Source: Lutibacter oricola
GTDB taxonomy: Bacteria > Bacteroidota > Bacteroidia > Flavobacteriales > Flavobacteriaceae
DNA: 64,000 bases
Reading direction: 5' to 3'
NCBI RefSeq assembly: GCF_900106565.1
Contig: NZ_FNNJ01000010.1
Location: 1-64,000, forward strand
Shown: positions 34,920 to 44,007 of the stretch, piece by piece
How positions within the stretch are numbered: position 1 is the first letter of the stretch
Layout of the letters: every line of letters begins with the position of its first letter
Notes under the pieces: model-generated
What the model was told of the DNA's origin: nothing
The model's database searches: none
What the model saw: the letters and a program-made list of their open reading frames with translations, nothing else
Program-made: the position numbers and the translations under genes

Positions 34920-37124
34920 TTATTTTACACTAATTGGAATCTTAATTGTTGCAACAATATTTCTACCAATATTATTATAGTTCATTCCTTTAAGAGTAGA
35001 TAAATGATCTATATAGGTCTCATTTAATATATTATTTGCTTGGATGGAAATATTTACCATTTCTTTTCCAATTTTAAGTTCAGTTCCTACACCTGCATTT
35101 ATTAAAAAGTAGCCATCTGTTTCAGTTTCATAAATTGAAGGATTGTCTTGATCCTGAGCTAATAAACCTCCAATTTTAAAATATGGACTGTGTAATAATC
35201 CTATTTTTTCTTTTTGAAGTTTTACATCAAAACGAAACTTATTATGTGGAATGTATGGTAAGTAATTACCACTATCTTCTTTTCCTATTAAATACGAATA
35301 CGTTGTGTTAATGTTCAACCACTCAATTGGTGTAATATTTACAATTAGTTCACCACCATACAATTTAGAATCTGTTTGAGAATATTGATAAATAATATCT
35401 CCATTATCTAAATTTTCGCCGGTAGGAGCAATATAAATATAATCGTTTATGCGGTTATAAAACCCAGAAACATCTAACATTATGTATTTCGAATGATAAT
35501 GAAAACTCAAATCACCTTCATAACTACGTTGGGTGTCTAAATCTGGATTTCCTATTTCAAATCTTGCTCCGTGATAGCCATTTTGAGTTAATTCAGCAAT
35601 ATTTGGAGTTCTATATGCTGAAGCCAAATTTGCACGTACTAAAAAGTCATCCGTTAAAGGATAAGTTGCCCCTATAGAACCACTAATATTTCCATAATCG
35701 TTGTCAATAGCTGGCTTATTTGTTTCTTTTTCTGAAGAAATTATGCGATAATCGTATCTTAAACCAACTTGAGTCTTTAATTTTTCAGCAAAACTATGTT
35801 GTAATAATCCAAATACCGAAATATCATTTACATCTGTATCTGGAATTACGTGGTTTGGTGCTTCATTATTTCTATTTGTTTTATTTGAACCTTGTAAACC
35901 AATAATATATTCTGTTTTTTCTGTTGAAGGGAAATGAGTTTTTACTTCATAAGCAAACGTATTTAAATCCATATCTACCATTTCAAAAGCAGGCGTATTA
36001 TTGTCTGTTTGTAGCTTTCTGTTATTTAATTGATAAGAGAGGTTTACATCAAATTTGTAATCGTTAAAAAAAAGTGTATTTCTAGATGAAATTAAATGAC
36101 TTGTTAAATCTTGATACCAGAAATCTAAATTTCTACTTTTCTCTAAAGTTTTAACATTTCCAACACTCATACCTAGCTGTGGACGATTAAAATCGTAATA
36201 CAAATTAAAAATTCCAAACGATTTTCTTAAACCAATATTGGCTTTTAAAGATTTTTCTTGAAAGCGTGTATTTGGAATGTAATTTCCATTACCGTCTTCA
36301 TAATCTGCGTGGCTTTTATAACCAGTTCTAATTCCCCAGTTTATTTGGTTAGAATTTCCTTTAACACCAGCATTTAAAGTAATACCATCTGTATTTGAAT
36401 GGTATTGTGTGTTAAAGTCACCTGTTATTTCGTTTTCTAATGCAGGTCTTTCTCTAATTACGTTAATAACACCACCAACAGCATCAGATCCATATAATAA
36501 AGAGGCTGGTCCTTTAATTACTTCAATATGATCAACTCCAAATTCATCTACAATAAATGGATGATTTTCTGAAAATTGAAAATTTTCCATTTTAATTCCG
36601 TTATTCAACATTAAAACATTGGTGCCAGATAAACCTCTAATAACAGGTTTTGCAACACCAGTTCCTTTGGCAATCATATCTATACCCGGAATACTTGAAA
36701 TAGCTTCAGTTAGGTTAGTAGAGCCACCGTTCTCAATTTCATTTAATTTTAACGATACAACTTTTATAGCATTTTCTGATTGTAATTTATTAAACGGAGT
36801 TGAAATAACTACTTCATCCATTTGATACGCCATTTCTTTTAGCAGAAAGTTTAGTTCTATATCAGGTTTTGTAAAACTTACAGTTTTAACCTGTGTTTTA
36901 TAACCAATATAGTGTGCAGTAACTTTTAATGTTGCGTTTGGAACGTTTTTTAATTCAAAATATCCAAGTTCATTGGTTGAAGTTCCTTTTTTTAGTTTTT
37001 CGATATAAACCTCAACACCAATTAAAGGTTCATTTTTTGTGTTTAAAATAGTTCCAGAGATTTTATTTTGTCCGTAACTATATAAATTGAATCCTATAAA
37101 TAGGATTACGAATAATTTTTTCAT
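34920..37124 (-). CDS. TonB-dependent receptor, second copy
   Basis: Outer-membrane receptor of 734 residues, paralogous along its whole length to the one at 30551. The signal peptide ends Y-S-Y-G-Q. A CarboxypepD_reg-like domain precedes the plug, which holds V-I-R-G-L-S-G-T-N-V and E-V-I-K-G-P-A-S-L-L-Y-G-S-D-A-V-G-G-V. The barrel lacks the long His-rich segment of the first copy, so the two may differ in affinity or cargo. It follows a small His/Cys-rich gene in the same order as the first pair. Metal uptake is inferred from that context. Confidence 0.9.
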   Translation of the reverse strand: MKKLFVILFIGFNLYSYGQNKISGTILNTKNEPLIGVEVYIEKLKKGTSTNELGYFELKNVPNATLKVTAHYIGYKTQVKTVSFTKPDIELNFLLKEMAYQMDEVVISTPFNKLQSENAIKVVSLKLNEIENGGSTNLTEAISSIPGIDMIAKGTGVAKPVIRGLSGTNVLMLNNGIKMENFQFSENHPFIVDEFGVDHIEVIKGPASLLYGSDAVGGVINVIRERPALENEITGDFNTQYHSNTDGITLNAGVKGNSNQINWGIRTGYKSHADYEDGNGNYIPNTRFQEKSLKANIGLRKSFGIFNLYYDFNRPQLGMSVGNVKTLEKSRNLDFWYQDLTSHLISSRNTLFFNDYKFDVNLSYQLNNRKLQTDNNTPAFEMVDMDLNTFAYEVKTHFPSTEKTEYIIGLQGSNKTNRNNEAPNHVIPDTDVNDISVFGLLQHSFAEKLKTQVGLRYDYRIISSEKETNKPAIDNDYGNISGSIGATYPLTDDFLVRANLASAYRTPNIAELTQNGYHGARFEIGNPDLDTQRSYEGDLSFHYHSKYIMLDVSGFYNRINDYIYIAPTGENLDNGDIIYQYSQTDSKLYGGELIVNITPIEWLNINTTYSYLIGKEDSGNYLPYIPHNKFRFDVKLQKEKIGLLHSPYFKIGGLLAQDQDNPSIYETETDGYFLINAGVGTELKIGKEMVNISIQANNILNETYIDHLSTLKGMNYNNIGRNIVATIKIPISVK

Positions 37125-37199
37125 TTAAGTTTTATTATTGTATAAATAGTAATAGCTTATTTTTTTAATAAAAAATAAGCTTGTTATAATTGCTTTTAT

Positions 37200-37445
37200 T
37201 TATAACAATAACATAGGTGGTGATCTTGAAGATTTGTAATGAAGTTTTAATTTTATATTTAAAACCTCTATTGATGTTATTTTTTCTAAAAAAACATTCT
37301 CTTCCTGAATCCTAAAAATATTAGAAGTAAAAATTGAGTTTTGATCAATTTTAAAATGAAAAACAGAACAATCTTGTTCGTGATTATCAAAATGTAAGTC
37401 ATAGACTGCACATTCATCATGTAAATGATGTTCTAGAGAATGCAC
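37200..37445 (-). CDS. small His/Cys-rich protein, second copy, HYC_CC_PP-like
   Basis: Listed from the first standard start, GTG at 37445 (81 residues), but this codon aligns with a Val inside the first copy. The homologous reading continues upstream through L-L-P-F-A-V-Q-F and K-H-I-I-S to an ATT at 37520, giving about 106 residues, with an in-frame stop three codons before it. Shared features are S-L-E-H-H-L-H-D-E-C, D-L-H-F-D-N-H, D-C-S-V-F-H-F and the C-terminal S-S-R-S-P-P-M-L-L-L. Predicted membrane-anchored or exported metal binder. It precedes the second TonB receptor by 75 bp. Confidence 0.72.
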   Translation of the reverse strand: MHSLEHHLHDECAVYDLHFDNHEQDCSVFHFKIDQNSIFTSNIFRIQEENVFLEKITSIEVLNIKLKLHYKSSRSPPMLLL

Positions 37446-37545
37446 AAACTGTACTGCAAAAGGAAGCAGTACAGCTGTTACTAAAACACATGAAATTATA
37501 TGTTTGCTTAAATTCTTAATTTTAGATTATTTTTAGCGAGATTAA

Positions 37546-37731
37546 TTAATCTTTAACACCAAGTTTTCCTAGTATTATTTCTAGTAAACACCATTTTGTA
37601 AAACCACGTTGAAATAAATTTGCTCCAACAAAAGCTGTAAACCACAACCAATTCATATTTACTTTTAACGCTAATAAAAGGCTAATTAATATAAAAGCTC
37701 CTGGAATAATGTTCATTAATCTTGATTTCAT
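37546..37731 (-). CDS. DUF2892 (YgaP-like) membrane protein
   Basis: A 61-residue protein with two hydrophobic segments. I-P-G-A-F-I-L-I-S-L-L-L-A near the start and the later N-L-F-Q-R-G-F-T-K-W-C match the DUF2892 family, which includes the membrane part of YgaP and often carries a Cys near the end of the second segment. Members occur near rhodanese or metal-transport genes. Here it lies between the PII-like gene (20 bp away) and the second small His/Cys gene. Confidence 0.8.
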   Translation of the reverse strand: MKSRLMNIIPGAFILISLLLALKVNMNWLWFTAFVGANLFQRGFTKWCLLEIILGKLGVKD

Positions 37732-37751
37732 TTTTTTTCTTTTTTTAGTTA

Positions 37752-38057
37752 TTAAATATATTTTTCAATATCAACTACTACTGCCTTAATTGGGTTTGTA
37801 GTTGTTTTTTTGGTGTTAAATTCTTCAATGTTTTTAAGCATAATTTCTACTTTTTCTTCAGAAGTAAAAGAAAAAAATAGTTTAGAATTATAAGTGTCTT
37901 TTTGAGCTGAAAACCAATTGTCTTTTATGTTTGTTGCAGAATAGAACTTATGTCCTTGAATATCGTTAGAACTATAAACTTCAACTTCAGACTTTTTAAA
38001 TAGCTGACAAATATCTTTTTCAAACTCTAGAATGCTTGTTATTAAAATTAGTTTCAT
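37752..38057 (-). CDS. PII-like protein of an efflux/metal operon
   Basis: A 101-residue cytoplasmic protein. The start M-K-L-I-L-I-T-S-I-L-E-F-E-K-D-I and the overall size suggest a ferredoxin-like PII/CutA fold, similar to DUF3240 or the PII-like proteins found beside CzcA-type pumps. No T-loop uridylylation Tyr is evident, so it is not classical GlnB. It lies downstream of an RND efflux operon and upstream of a metal uptake cassette. A sensor role for metal or a small ligand is possible; the family call is tentative. Confidence 0.6.
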   Translation of the reverse strand: MKLILITSILEFEKDICQLFKKSEVEVYSSNDIQGHKFYSATNIKDNWFSAQKDTYNSKLFFSFTSEEKVEIMLKNIEEFNTKKTTTNPIKAVVVDIEKYI

Positions 38058-38074
38058 TGTATGTAGTTTTTAGG

Positions 38075-38128
38075 TTTAAAGTTGAAAATTTTTAAAGTTG
38101 ACATTCAATAAACTTGATTTTCAACTTT
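38075..38128. repeat. TTTAAAGTTGA direct and inverted repeats
   Basis: TTTAAAGTTGA occurs at 38075 and 38091, and AAAGTTGAAAA (38078-38088) is matched by TTTTCAACTTT (38118-38128). They lie just upstream of the PII-like gene. They could be a leader structure or operator; no standard promoter was found here. Confidence 0.4.
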
Positions 38129-38130
38129 TT

Positions 38131-38206
38131 TTGTCATTCTGAACGATAGTGAAGAATCTTTGGTATGAGATTCTTCATTTCGTTATCACTTCATTCAGAA
38201 TGACAA
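38131..38206. repeat. nested palindromic intergenic repeat
   Basis: Outer arms TTGTCATTCTGAA (38131-38143) and TTCAGAATGACAA (38194-38206), inner arms GAAGAATCT (38151-38159) and AGATTCTTC (38168-38176). The right side carries about ten extra bases. This resembles a palindromic repeat family seen between genes in many bacteria. It directly follows the RND gene, so it may protect or end that transcript. Confidence 0.75.
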
Positions 38207-38213
38207 TAATTGA

Positions 38214-41200
38214 TTACTCTCTATCTTTATATTTATGCTTTTCAGTCATATAGTATACTAACGGAACAACCAATAAAGTTAATACCGTAGCAGTTATTGT
38301 TCCACCCATTAAACTAATTGCTAAACCTTGGAAAATTGGATCGAATAAAATTACAAATGCACCAATTACAACAGTACCAGCAGTTAGTAGGATAGGAGTT
38401 GTACGCACAGCTCCAGCTTCAATAGCAGCTTGTTTAATAGGAATTCCTTCTTCTAATCGAAGTTCTATAAAGTCGATTAATAATACCGAGTTTCTAACCA
38501 TAATTCCGGCAAGGGCAATCATACCAATCATAGAAGTTGCTGTAAAGAAAGCTCCCATAATCCAGTGTCCTAAAATAATACCAACTAAACTTAAAGGAAT
38601 TGCCACTAACATTACCAATGGTGCTTTAAAGTTTTGGAACCAACCAACAATTAACAAGTAAATTACAAAAATAGCTACTGCAAATGCAGCTCCTAAATCT
38701 CTAAATACTTCAAAAGTAATTTGCCATTCACCATCCCATTTTACAGTATAATCATCTTCGTGTGTTGGTTGTTGGTTAAATTCTTCGTTTAATTTATAAC
38801 CAGCAGGCACTTTTATTTCACTCAATCTATCGCTCATATTTAAAATTCCATATACAGGACTTTCCAATTCACCAGCCATATCAGCTAATACATAAACAAC
38901 ACGTTTTTGATTTTTACGGTAAATAGCTTTTCCTCGAGTTTTTTCTTCAACTTTAATTAAATCTCCCACAGGAATTGCAATTCCCATTTGTGAAATAACT
39001 TTTAGTTGTTTGATATCGCTTACTGAAGATTTTTCTTTTTCATCTAAAGCCAATACAACAGCAACTTGTTCATTCGCAGTTTCTTTGTATAAAGTTGAAA
39101 TTGGATTTTCAGATAAAGCCATATTCAATGTTTGCACAATTTGTTGAGGTGCAACTCCATTCAACATTGCTTTTTCCTTGTCTATAACAAAATTATATTC
39201 CGTTTGATTTGCTTCCACCATATCGTCTACATCAACTACATCTGGTGTAGTTTCAATAATAGAACGAAGCTGTTTAGCAATATCCATTTGCGTTTCATAA
39301 TCTGGCCCATACACTTCAGCAACAATAGTAGAAAGTACTGGAGGTCCTGGAGGAACTTCAACCAATTTTACATTGGCGTTGAATTTTTTTCCTATAGTTT
39401 GAATGTCGGCACGTAGTTTTTTAGCAACATCGTGACTTTGCTCTGAACGTAGTGATTTATCAACTAAATTGACCTGAATATCTGCCATATTAGAGCCTCC
39501 ACGTAAATCGTAATGACGAACCAATCCGTTAAACGTAATAGGAGCAGAGGTACCAACAAACGTTTGGTAATTATCAACTTCAGTTCTTTGAGATAAATAG
39601 TTTGCAATTTCACCAGCTACTGCTGATGTGTTTTCTAACGTACTACCTTCTGGCATATCAATTACTACCTGAAATTCATTTTTGTTATCAAACGGTAACA
39701 TTTTTACAGCTACACCTTTTGTATAAAATAAAGCCATTGAAGCTAATAATAAAATGGTAGTAAAGCCTAAAAATCCCCAACGTTTTGCTTTGTTTTCAAT
39801 TAAAGGTTTTTCAAATTTATTATAAAGCTTGTAGATTTTTGAAGTCTCTAAACCTTGCTCTTCTTTATCTTCTTGAGATTCTTTTTCACGTAGAATATAA
39901 TACCCTAAATACGGTGTAATTGTTAAAGCAACAAATAACGAAATTATCATAGCAATTGAAGCTCCAATTGGCATTGGACTCATATAAGGTCCCATTAAAC
40001 CAGATACAAACGCCATTGGTAAAACAGAAGCAATTACTGTAAATGTTGCTAAAATGGTTGGGTTTCCAACTTCGTTAATCGCATATAGTGCAGCTTGCTT
40101 AAACGGCAAGCGTTTCATTTTAAAATGCCTATGCATATTTTCGGCAATAATAATGGAGTCATCCACCACAATTCCGGTAACAAATACTAGTGCAAATAAT
40201 GTAATTCTGTTCAACGTATAATCTAGCATATAATAGCTAAACAACGTCATTGCAAATGTAATTGGTACCGATAAAAATACGACCAAACCACCACGCCAGC
40301 CCATTGCTAACATAACAACAACTGTTACTGCTAAAATTGAACCAATTAAGTGCATTAATAATTCCGAAACTTTGTGTGAAGCAGTTTCACCGTAATTTCT
40401 TGTGGTTGTAATATGAACATCATCAGGAACTAAATCTTGACGTAAATATTCAACTTTAGTCAATATTTTTTCTGAAATTTTCATAGCATCAGCACCTTTT
40501 CTTTTTCCTATTGAAATGGTTACTGCAGGATATTCTGAATTGTATGTTTCAGATTGTTTGTTTGCTTTTCCAAAACCGAAAGAAACATATTCTTTTGGAA
40601 TTTCTGGTCCTTCAACAACTGAAGCTATTTGCTTTAAATAAACAGGTTGATTTTGTTGTACACCAACCACCAAATTTTCTACATCTTCAACAGTTTGAAT
40701 AAAATTTCCTGTATTTACTAAATATTCAGTGTTATTGGAATCAAAACTTCCCGAAGTTAATTGTTGATTATTGGCTTGAATTTTTTGTGTAATACTCAAT
40801 AAATCAACACCACTTTCAGCCATTTTATCTTTGTCTAAAACAACTCTAACTTGCGTGTTTCTACCACCAATTTGTTTGGTAATAGCAACATCATTAATCT
40901 TTTCAATTTCACTAGTTAATTCACTAGCAATTTGTTTTAATTGGTAATCGTCGTAATTTTCGCTCCACAATGTTAAAGCCAACATTGGTACATCATCAAT
41001 GGCACGTGTTTTTACTAATGGAATAGAAACACCTTGTGGCATTTGATCCATATGTTTCATTATTTCGTTGTATAATTTTACAAACGAACGTTCAATATCT
41101 TCACCAACATAAAACTGAACAATTAACATTGCTTGTTCATTCATAGAAGTTGAATATACATATTCAATTCCTTTAATGTTTGAAACAATTTTTTCTAAAG

Positions 41201-41411
41201 GTTTAATTACACGAGATTCTACTTCCTGCGGACTTGCTCCAGGATATCTTACAAAAATATCGGCTATTGGAACATCTATTTGAGGTTCTTCTTCACGTGG
41301 AATCAAGTACGAACTACCTATACCAATTACCATAAACATTACCATTAATAAAATGGTTAGTTTAGAATTGATAAATACCTTGGCTATACTTCCTGCTAAT
41401 CCTTCTTTCAT
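38214..41411 (-). CDS. efflux RND transporter permease
   Basis: Inner-membrane proton antiporter of 1065 residues, the full RND length, with 12 membrane segments and two large periplasmic loops. The N-terminal P-R-E-E-E-P-Q-I-D-V-P and Y-P-G-A-S-P-Q-E-V-E are typical. G-I-V-V-D-D-S-I-I-I-A-E-N in TM4 carries the proton-relay Asp pair. It lies 1 bp after the stop of its membrane fusion partner and is last in the TolC-MFP-RND operon. The sequence alone does not decide between drugs and metals, although the following genes are metal-related. Confidence 0.93.
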   Translation of the reverse strand: MKEGLAGSIAKVFINSKLTILLMVMFMVIGIGSSYLIPREEEPQIDVPIADIFVRYPGASPQEVESRVIKPLEKIVSNIKGIEYVYSTSMNEQAMLIVQFYVGEDIERSFVKLYNEIMKHMDQMPQGVSIPLVKTRAIDDVPMLALTLWSENYDDYQLKQIASELTSEIEKINDVAITKQIGGRNTQVRVVLDKDKMAESGVDLLSITQKIQANNQQLTSGSFDSNNTEYLVNTGNFIQTVEDVENLVVGVQQNQPVYLKQIASVVEGPEIPKEYVSFGFGKANKQSETYNSEYPAVTISIGKRKGADAMKISEKILTKVEYLRQDLVPDDVHITTTRNYGETASHKVSELLMHLIGSILAVTVVVMLAMGWRGGLVVFLSVPITFAMTLFSYYMLDYTLNRITLFALVFVTGIVVDDSIIIAENMHRHFKMKRLPFKQAALYAINEVGNPTILATFTVIASVLPMAFVSGLMGPYMSPMPIGASIAMIISLFVALTITPYLGYYILREKESQEDKEEQGLETSKIYKLYNKFEKPLIENKAKRWGFLGFTTILLLASMALFYTKGVAVKMLPFDNKNEFQVVIDMPEGSTLENTSAVAGEIANYLSQRTEVDNYQTFVGTSAPITFNGLVRHYDLRGGSNMADIQVNLVDKSLRSEQSHDVAKKLRADIQTIGKKFNANVKLVEVPPGPPVLSTIVAEVYGPDYETQMDIAKQLRSIIETTPDVVDVDDMVEANQTEYNFVIDKEKAMLNGVAPQQIVQTLNMALSENPISTLYKETANEQVAVVLALDEKEKSSVSDIKQLKVISQMGIAIPVGDLIKVEEKTRGKAIYRKNQKRVVYVLADMAGELESPVYGILNMSDRLSEIKVPAGYKLNEEFNQQPTHEDDYTVKWDGEWQITFEVFRDLGAAFAVAIFVIYLLIVGWFQNFKAPLVMLVAIPLSLVGIILGHWIMGAFFTATSMIGMIALAGIMVRNSVLLIDFIELRLEEGIPIKQAAIEAGAVRTTPILLTAGTVVIGAFVILFDPIFQGLAISLMGGTITATVLTLLVVPLVYYMTEKHKYKDRE

Positions 41412-41412
41412 C

Positions 41413-42483
41413 TTATTGAATGTTTAGTTTAGCACCGTTTATTAATTTACTCTCAGCGGATAGTATAAATTTTTCTGAAGCAGACAAGCCAGATAAAACT
41501 TCTGTTTTATTTCCAAATTCTTTACCCAAACGTAACCAACGCAATAAAGCTGTATTGCTTGAACTTACCACATAAACACCGTTTAATTCACCTCTTTTAA
41601 CAATTGCAGAAGTTGGTATTAATATTGTTGAAGCTTCTTTACTTTTTTCTGTTGGAAACTGAACAGAAGCAAACATTCCAGATAATAATTTAACATTGCT
41701 TTTATCTAAAATTACCTTTACTAAATATTGTCCTCCAGTATTTTTTGCTGAAGTACTAATTTCAGTAACTTTTCCTTTTAAAATAGTGTTTGTAGATTTT
41801 ATCAATACATTTACTGTAGCACCATTTTTTATTGAGGTAATTTCATTTTCAGGCACCATTGCCATTACTTGAAATTTGCCAGGAGTTTCAATACTAATTA
41901 AAGGCATTCCAGGATTAGCCATATCGCCTTTGTTTATAAATTTTCCTGTAACTACACCGCTAAAAGGAGCTGTAATGTTAGAATATGACAATTGTGCACT
42001 TACTTGATTTTTCATTTGTGTAGCAGCTTCAACACGAGCTTTAGCCATTTCGTAATTGGCAGTCATGTCGTCCATTTCTTTTTGAGATGCACTATTATCT
42101 TCAAACAACGCTTTAAAACGATTGTAATCTTTTTCTGCACTTTTTAAAGCTGCAGAAGCTTCAGTTATAGAAGCATTAACTTGTGCTTTTTGAGCGTTTA
42201 TATCTGCACTATTAATGCTTACTAATAACTGCCCTTTTCTAACTTTTTGCCCAACTTTTACATGAACATTATTTACATACCCCATATTACGAGTGCTTAA
42301 ATTGGCATTTTGTACAGCTTCAACCTTACCACTTGCAGAAATAAATGTTCCGTTTTCATTTCCAGGAGTGCTTACTTTTACATTAACAGTTGGTCTGCTA
42401 TCTATAGTAGTAGCTTTTTCTTTTCCACAACTAGCAGCAACTAGTAGTATTGCTACAATTAATAATTTTGATATATTTTTCAT
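41413..42483 (-). CDS. efflux RND periplasmic adaptor (HlyD family)
   Basis: Membrane fusion protein of 356 residues with a lipoprotein signal ending V-A-A-S-C. The lipoyl halves frame a coiled-coil region at about 90-150, rich in Ala, Glu, Lys and Gln. V-K-V-G-Q-K-V-R-K-G-Q-L-L and S-P-F-S-G-V-V-like I-T-A-P-F-S-G-V-V-T-G are the usual HlyD motifs. It links the RND pump to the TolC channel across the periplasm. The gene is 46 bp after the tolC-type gene and 1 bp before the pump gene. Confidence 0.93.
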   Translation of the reverse strand: MKNISKLLIVAILLVAASCGKEKATTIDSRPTVNVKVSTPGNENGTFISASGKVEAVQNANLSTRNMGYVNNVHVKVGQKVRKGQLLVSINSADINAQKAQVNASITEASAALKSAEKDYNRFKALFEDNSASQKEMDDMTANYEMAKARVEAATQMKNQVSAQLSYSNITAPFSGVVTGKFINKGDMANPGMPLISIETPGKFQVMAMVPENEITSIKNGATVNVLIKSTNTILKGKVTEISTSAKNTGGQYLVKVILDKSNVKLLSGMFASVQFPTEKSKEASTILIPTSAIVKRGELNGVYVVSSSNTALLRWLRLGKEFGNKTEVLSGLSASEKFILSAESKLINGAKLNIQ

Positions 42484-42529
42484 TTTTTAGAAATTTTCGA
42501 TGTTTAATTTATAGTTGAAGTGTATTGAC

Positions 42530-43831
42530 TTATTTTGTTAAAAATTCTACGTACGTTTTAGTAAAATTATAATTGAAAACGGCTTGTAAATATTCTAATT
42601 GTTTCTGTAAATATTGTGTTTCAGAAATTAGTAAATCGGACGATTTTTCTAGGCCTTGTTTAAAACGGTTTGTTCTAATACGTAACGCTTCTTTAGATTG
42701 TTCAACTGCTAGGTTAGTTAAATTCATACTATTTTCGGCATCTTTTAATTGGCGCTTTGCTTTGTTAAACTCTAAGTTACTTTTGTTTTTATATTGATCT
42801 AAACTCAATTGAGCTTTGTCTAAATTAGCTTTGTTTTTTTGAGTTTTTCCAATACGTTTAAAACCATCAAACAAATTCCAAGATAATTGTGCCCCAACTA
42901 TATAACCTTTTGCATCTGCATTAAAAATTTTATCATCGTATAGCTCATAGCTTCCAAAGGCATTTAATCTAGGTAAATAACTCATTTTTGAAGCCTTGTA
43001 CATGTTTTTGTAAGCTTCTGTGCTTTTTTCTAAAGCTTCAATATCTGCTCTTGTTGTTGAAATTTGATTGTTATAAACATCTAAGTTTAATTCAGAGATT
43101 AATTCAGAATTTGGTTTTAATGTAGTGTTAGAAGTTTCACCCATTAAAAAATAAATATAATCTGATGCGTTTTGAATATTACTTTTTGCCGTTAACAATT
43201 GGTTTTCAACTTCAGAAACATATACTTCAACAGATAATACATCTGCTTTTTGCATATAACCTTGTTTAAAATTATTGTCAGCTATTTTTTTGTTTGCTAA
43301 AGCAGTTTCTTTTGCTTTTTCTAGTACTTCAACAGCTTTGTATGCTAGTTGTAATTGCATATATGCTTTTGCGACTTCAAGTTTAATACCATCGGCAGTT
43401 CTATTTGTTTGTAATTGCATAGCGTTCATTTTTGCTTTTGCAGCTTTACGCATATAAATACCATCTGCATTAAAAATTGGTTGCAATACTTCAATTTTTG
43501 TGGTAAAATTTTCTATGTTGTCTGGATCGTTTAACAAAGCAGGATTAAAATCGTTTGCAGTTAAAATTTCCTGATTTAATTTAGAACCAAATGCCATTAA
43601 CGGATTGTTAGTTGTAATGCCCGAATGTGAAACTGTAACGTTTGGTAATAAAATTGAATTTGTTTGATTATAGTCGGCCTTTGCAGCCTTATAATCTTGT
43701 TCAGAAATTTTTATAGTGTGGTTATTTTCTGAAACCTTTAGCATAATATCGTTTAACGATATAGTTTGTTGAGCCACTACGTTTTGTAATGTAAGTAGTA
43801 TACTGGCTAATAAAACATATTTTCCTCGCAT
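42530..43831 (-). CDS. TolC family outer-membrane channel
   Basis: Outer-membrane efflux protein of 433 residues with a signal peptide ending V-V-A-Q. Two internally related halves of long helices and beta strands are visible. A-P-F-type L-P-N-V-T-V-S-H and L-S-W-N-L-F-D-G-F-K-R mark the strand and helix starts, as in other TolC proteins. It opens the three-gene efflux operon. A -7 element TACATTTG lies at 43855-43862 (minus). Confidence 0.92.
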   Translation of the reverse strand: MRGKYVLLASILLTLQNVVAQQTISLNDIMLKVSENNHTIKISEQDYKAAKADYNQTNSILLPNVTVSHSGITTNNPLMAFGSKLNQEILTANDFNPALLNDPDNIENFTTKIEVLQPIFNADGIYMRKAAKAKMNAMQLQTNRTADGIKLEVAKAYMQLQLAYKAVEVLEKAKETALANKKIADNNFKQGYMQKADVLSVEVYVSEVENQLLTAKSNIQNASDYIYFLMGETSNTTLKPNSELISELNLDVYNNQISTTRADIEALEKSTEAYKNMYKASKMSYLPRLNAFGSYELYDDKIFNADAKGYIVGAQLSWNLFDGFKRIGKTQKNKANLDKAQLSLDQYKNKSNLEFNKAKRQLKDAENSMNLTNLAVEQSKEALRIRTNRFKQGLEKSSDLLISETQYLQKQLEYLQAVFNYNFTKTYVEFLTK

Positions 43832-43854
43832 TTTTTTGCCTTTTTAGTTTATTG

Positions 43855-43912
43855 CAAATGTAAAAGAGGCAACAGCAGTATGTTGTAATAAACATTACAG
43901 TGTTATGTAACA
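43855..43912 (-). promoter_or_regulatory. efflux operon promoter region with two palindromes
   Basis: TACATTTG (43862-43855, minus) matches the -7 consensus. Upstream of it are TGTAAT/ATTACA (43884-43899, 4-base loop) and TGTTA/TAACA (43901-43912, 2-base loop). These are plausible regulator sites, but no regulator gene is adjacent. Confidence 0.45.
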
Positions 43913-43951
43913 TTTATAACGTTGTATTAAATTGTTAGCACATTAAAGTTA

Positions 43952-43982
43952 ATAAAAAAGCCTGATAAATAATTATCAGGCT
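43952..43982 (-). terminator. terminator of the terC unit
   Basis: AGCCTGATAA (43959-43968) pairs with TTATCAGGCT (43973-43982). On the minus strand a T run follows. Confidence 0.88.
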
Positions 43983-44007
43983 CTTTTTATTTTCTATTAA
44001 ATAGAAT

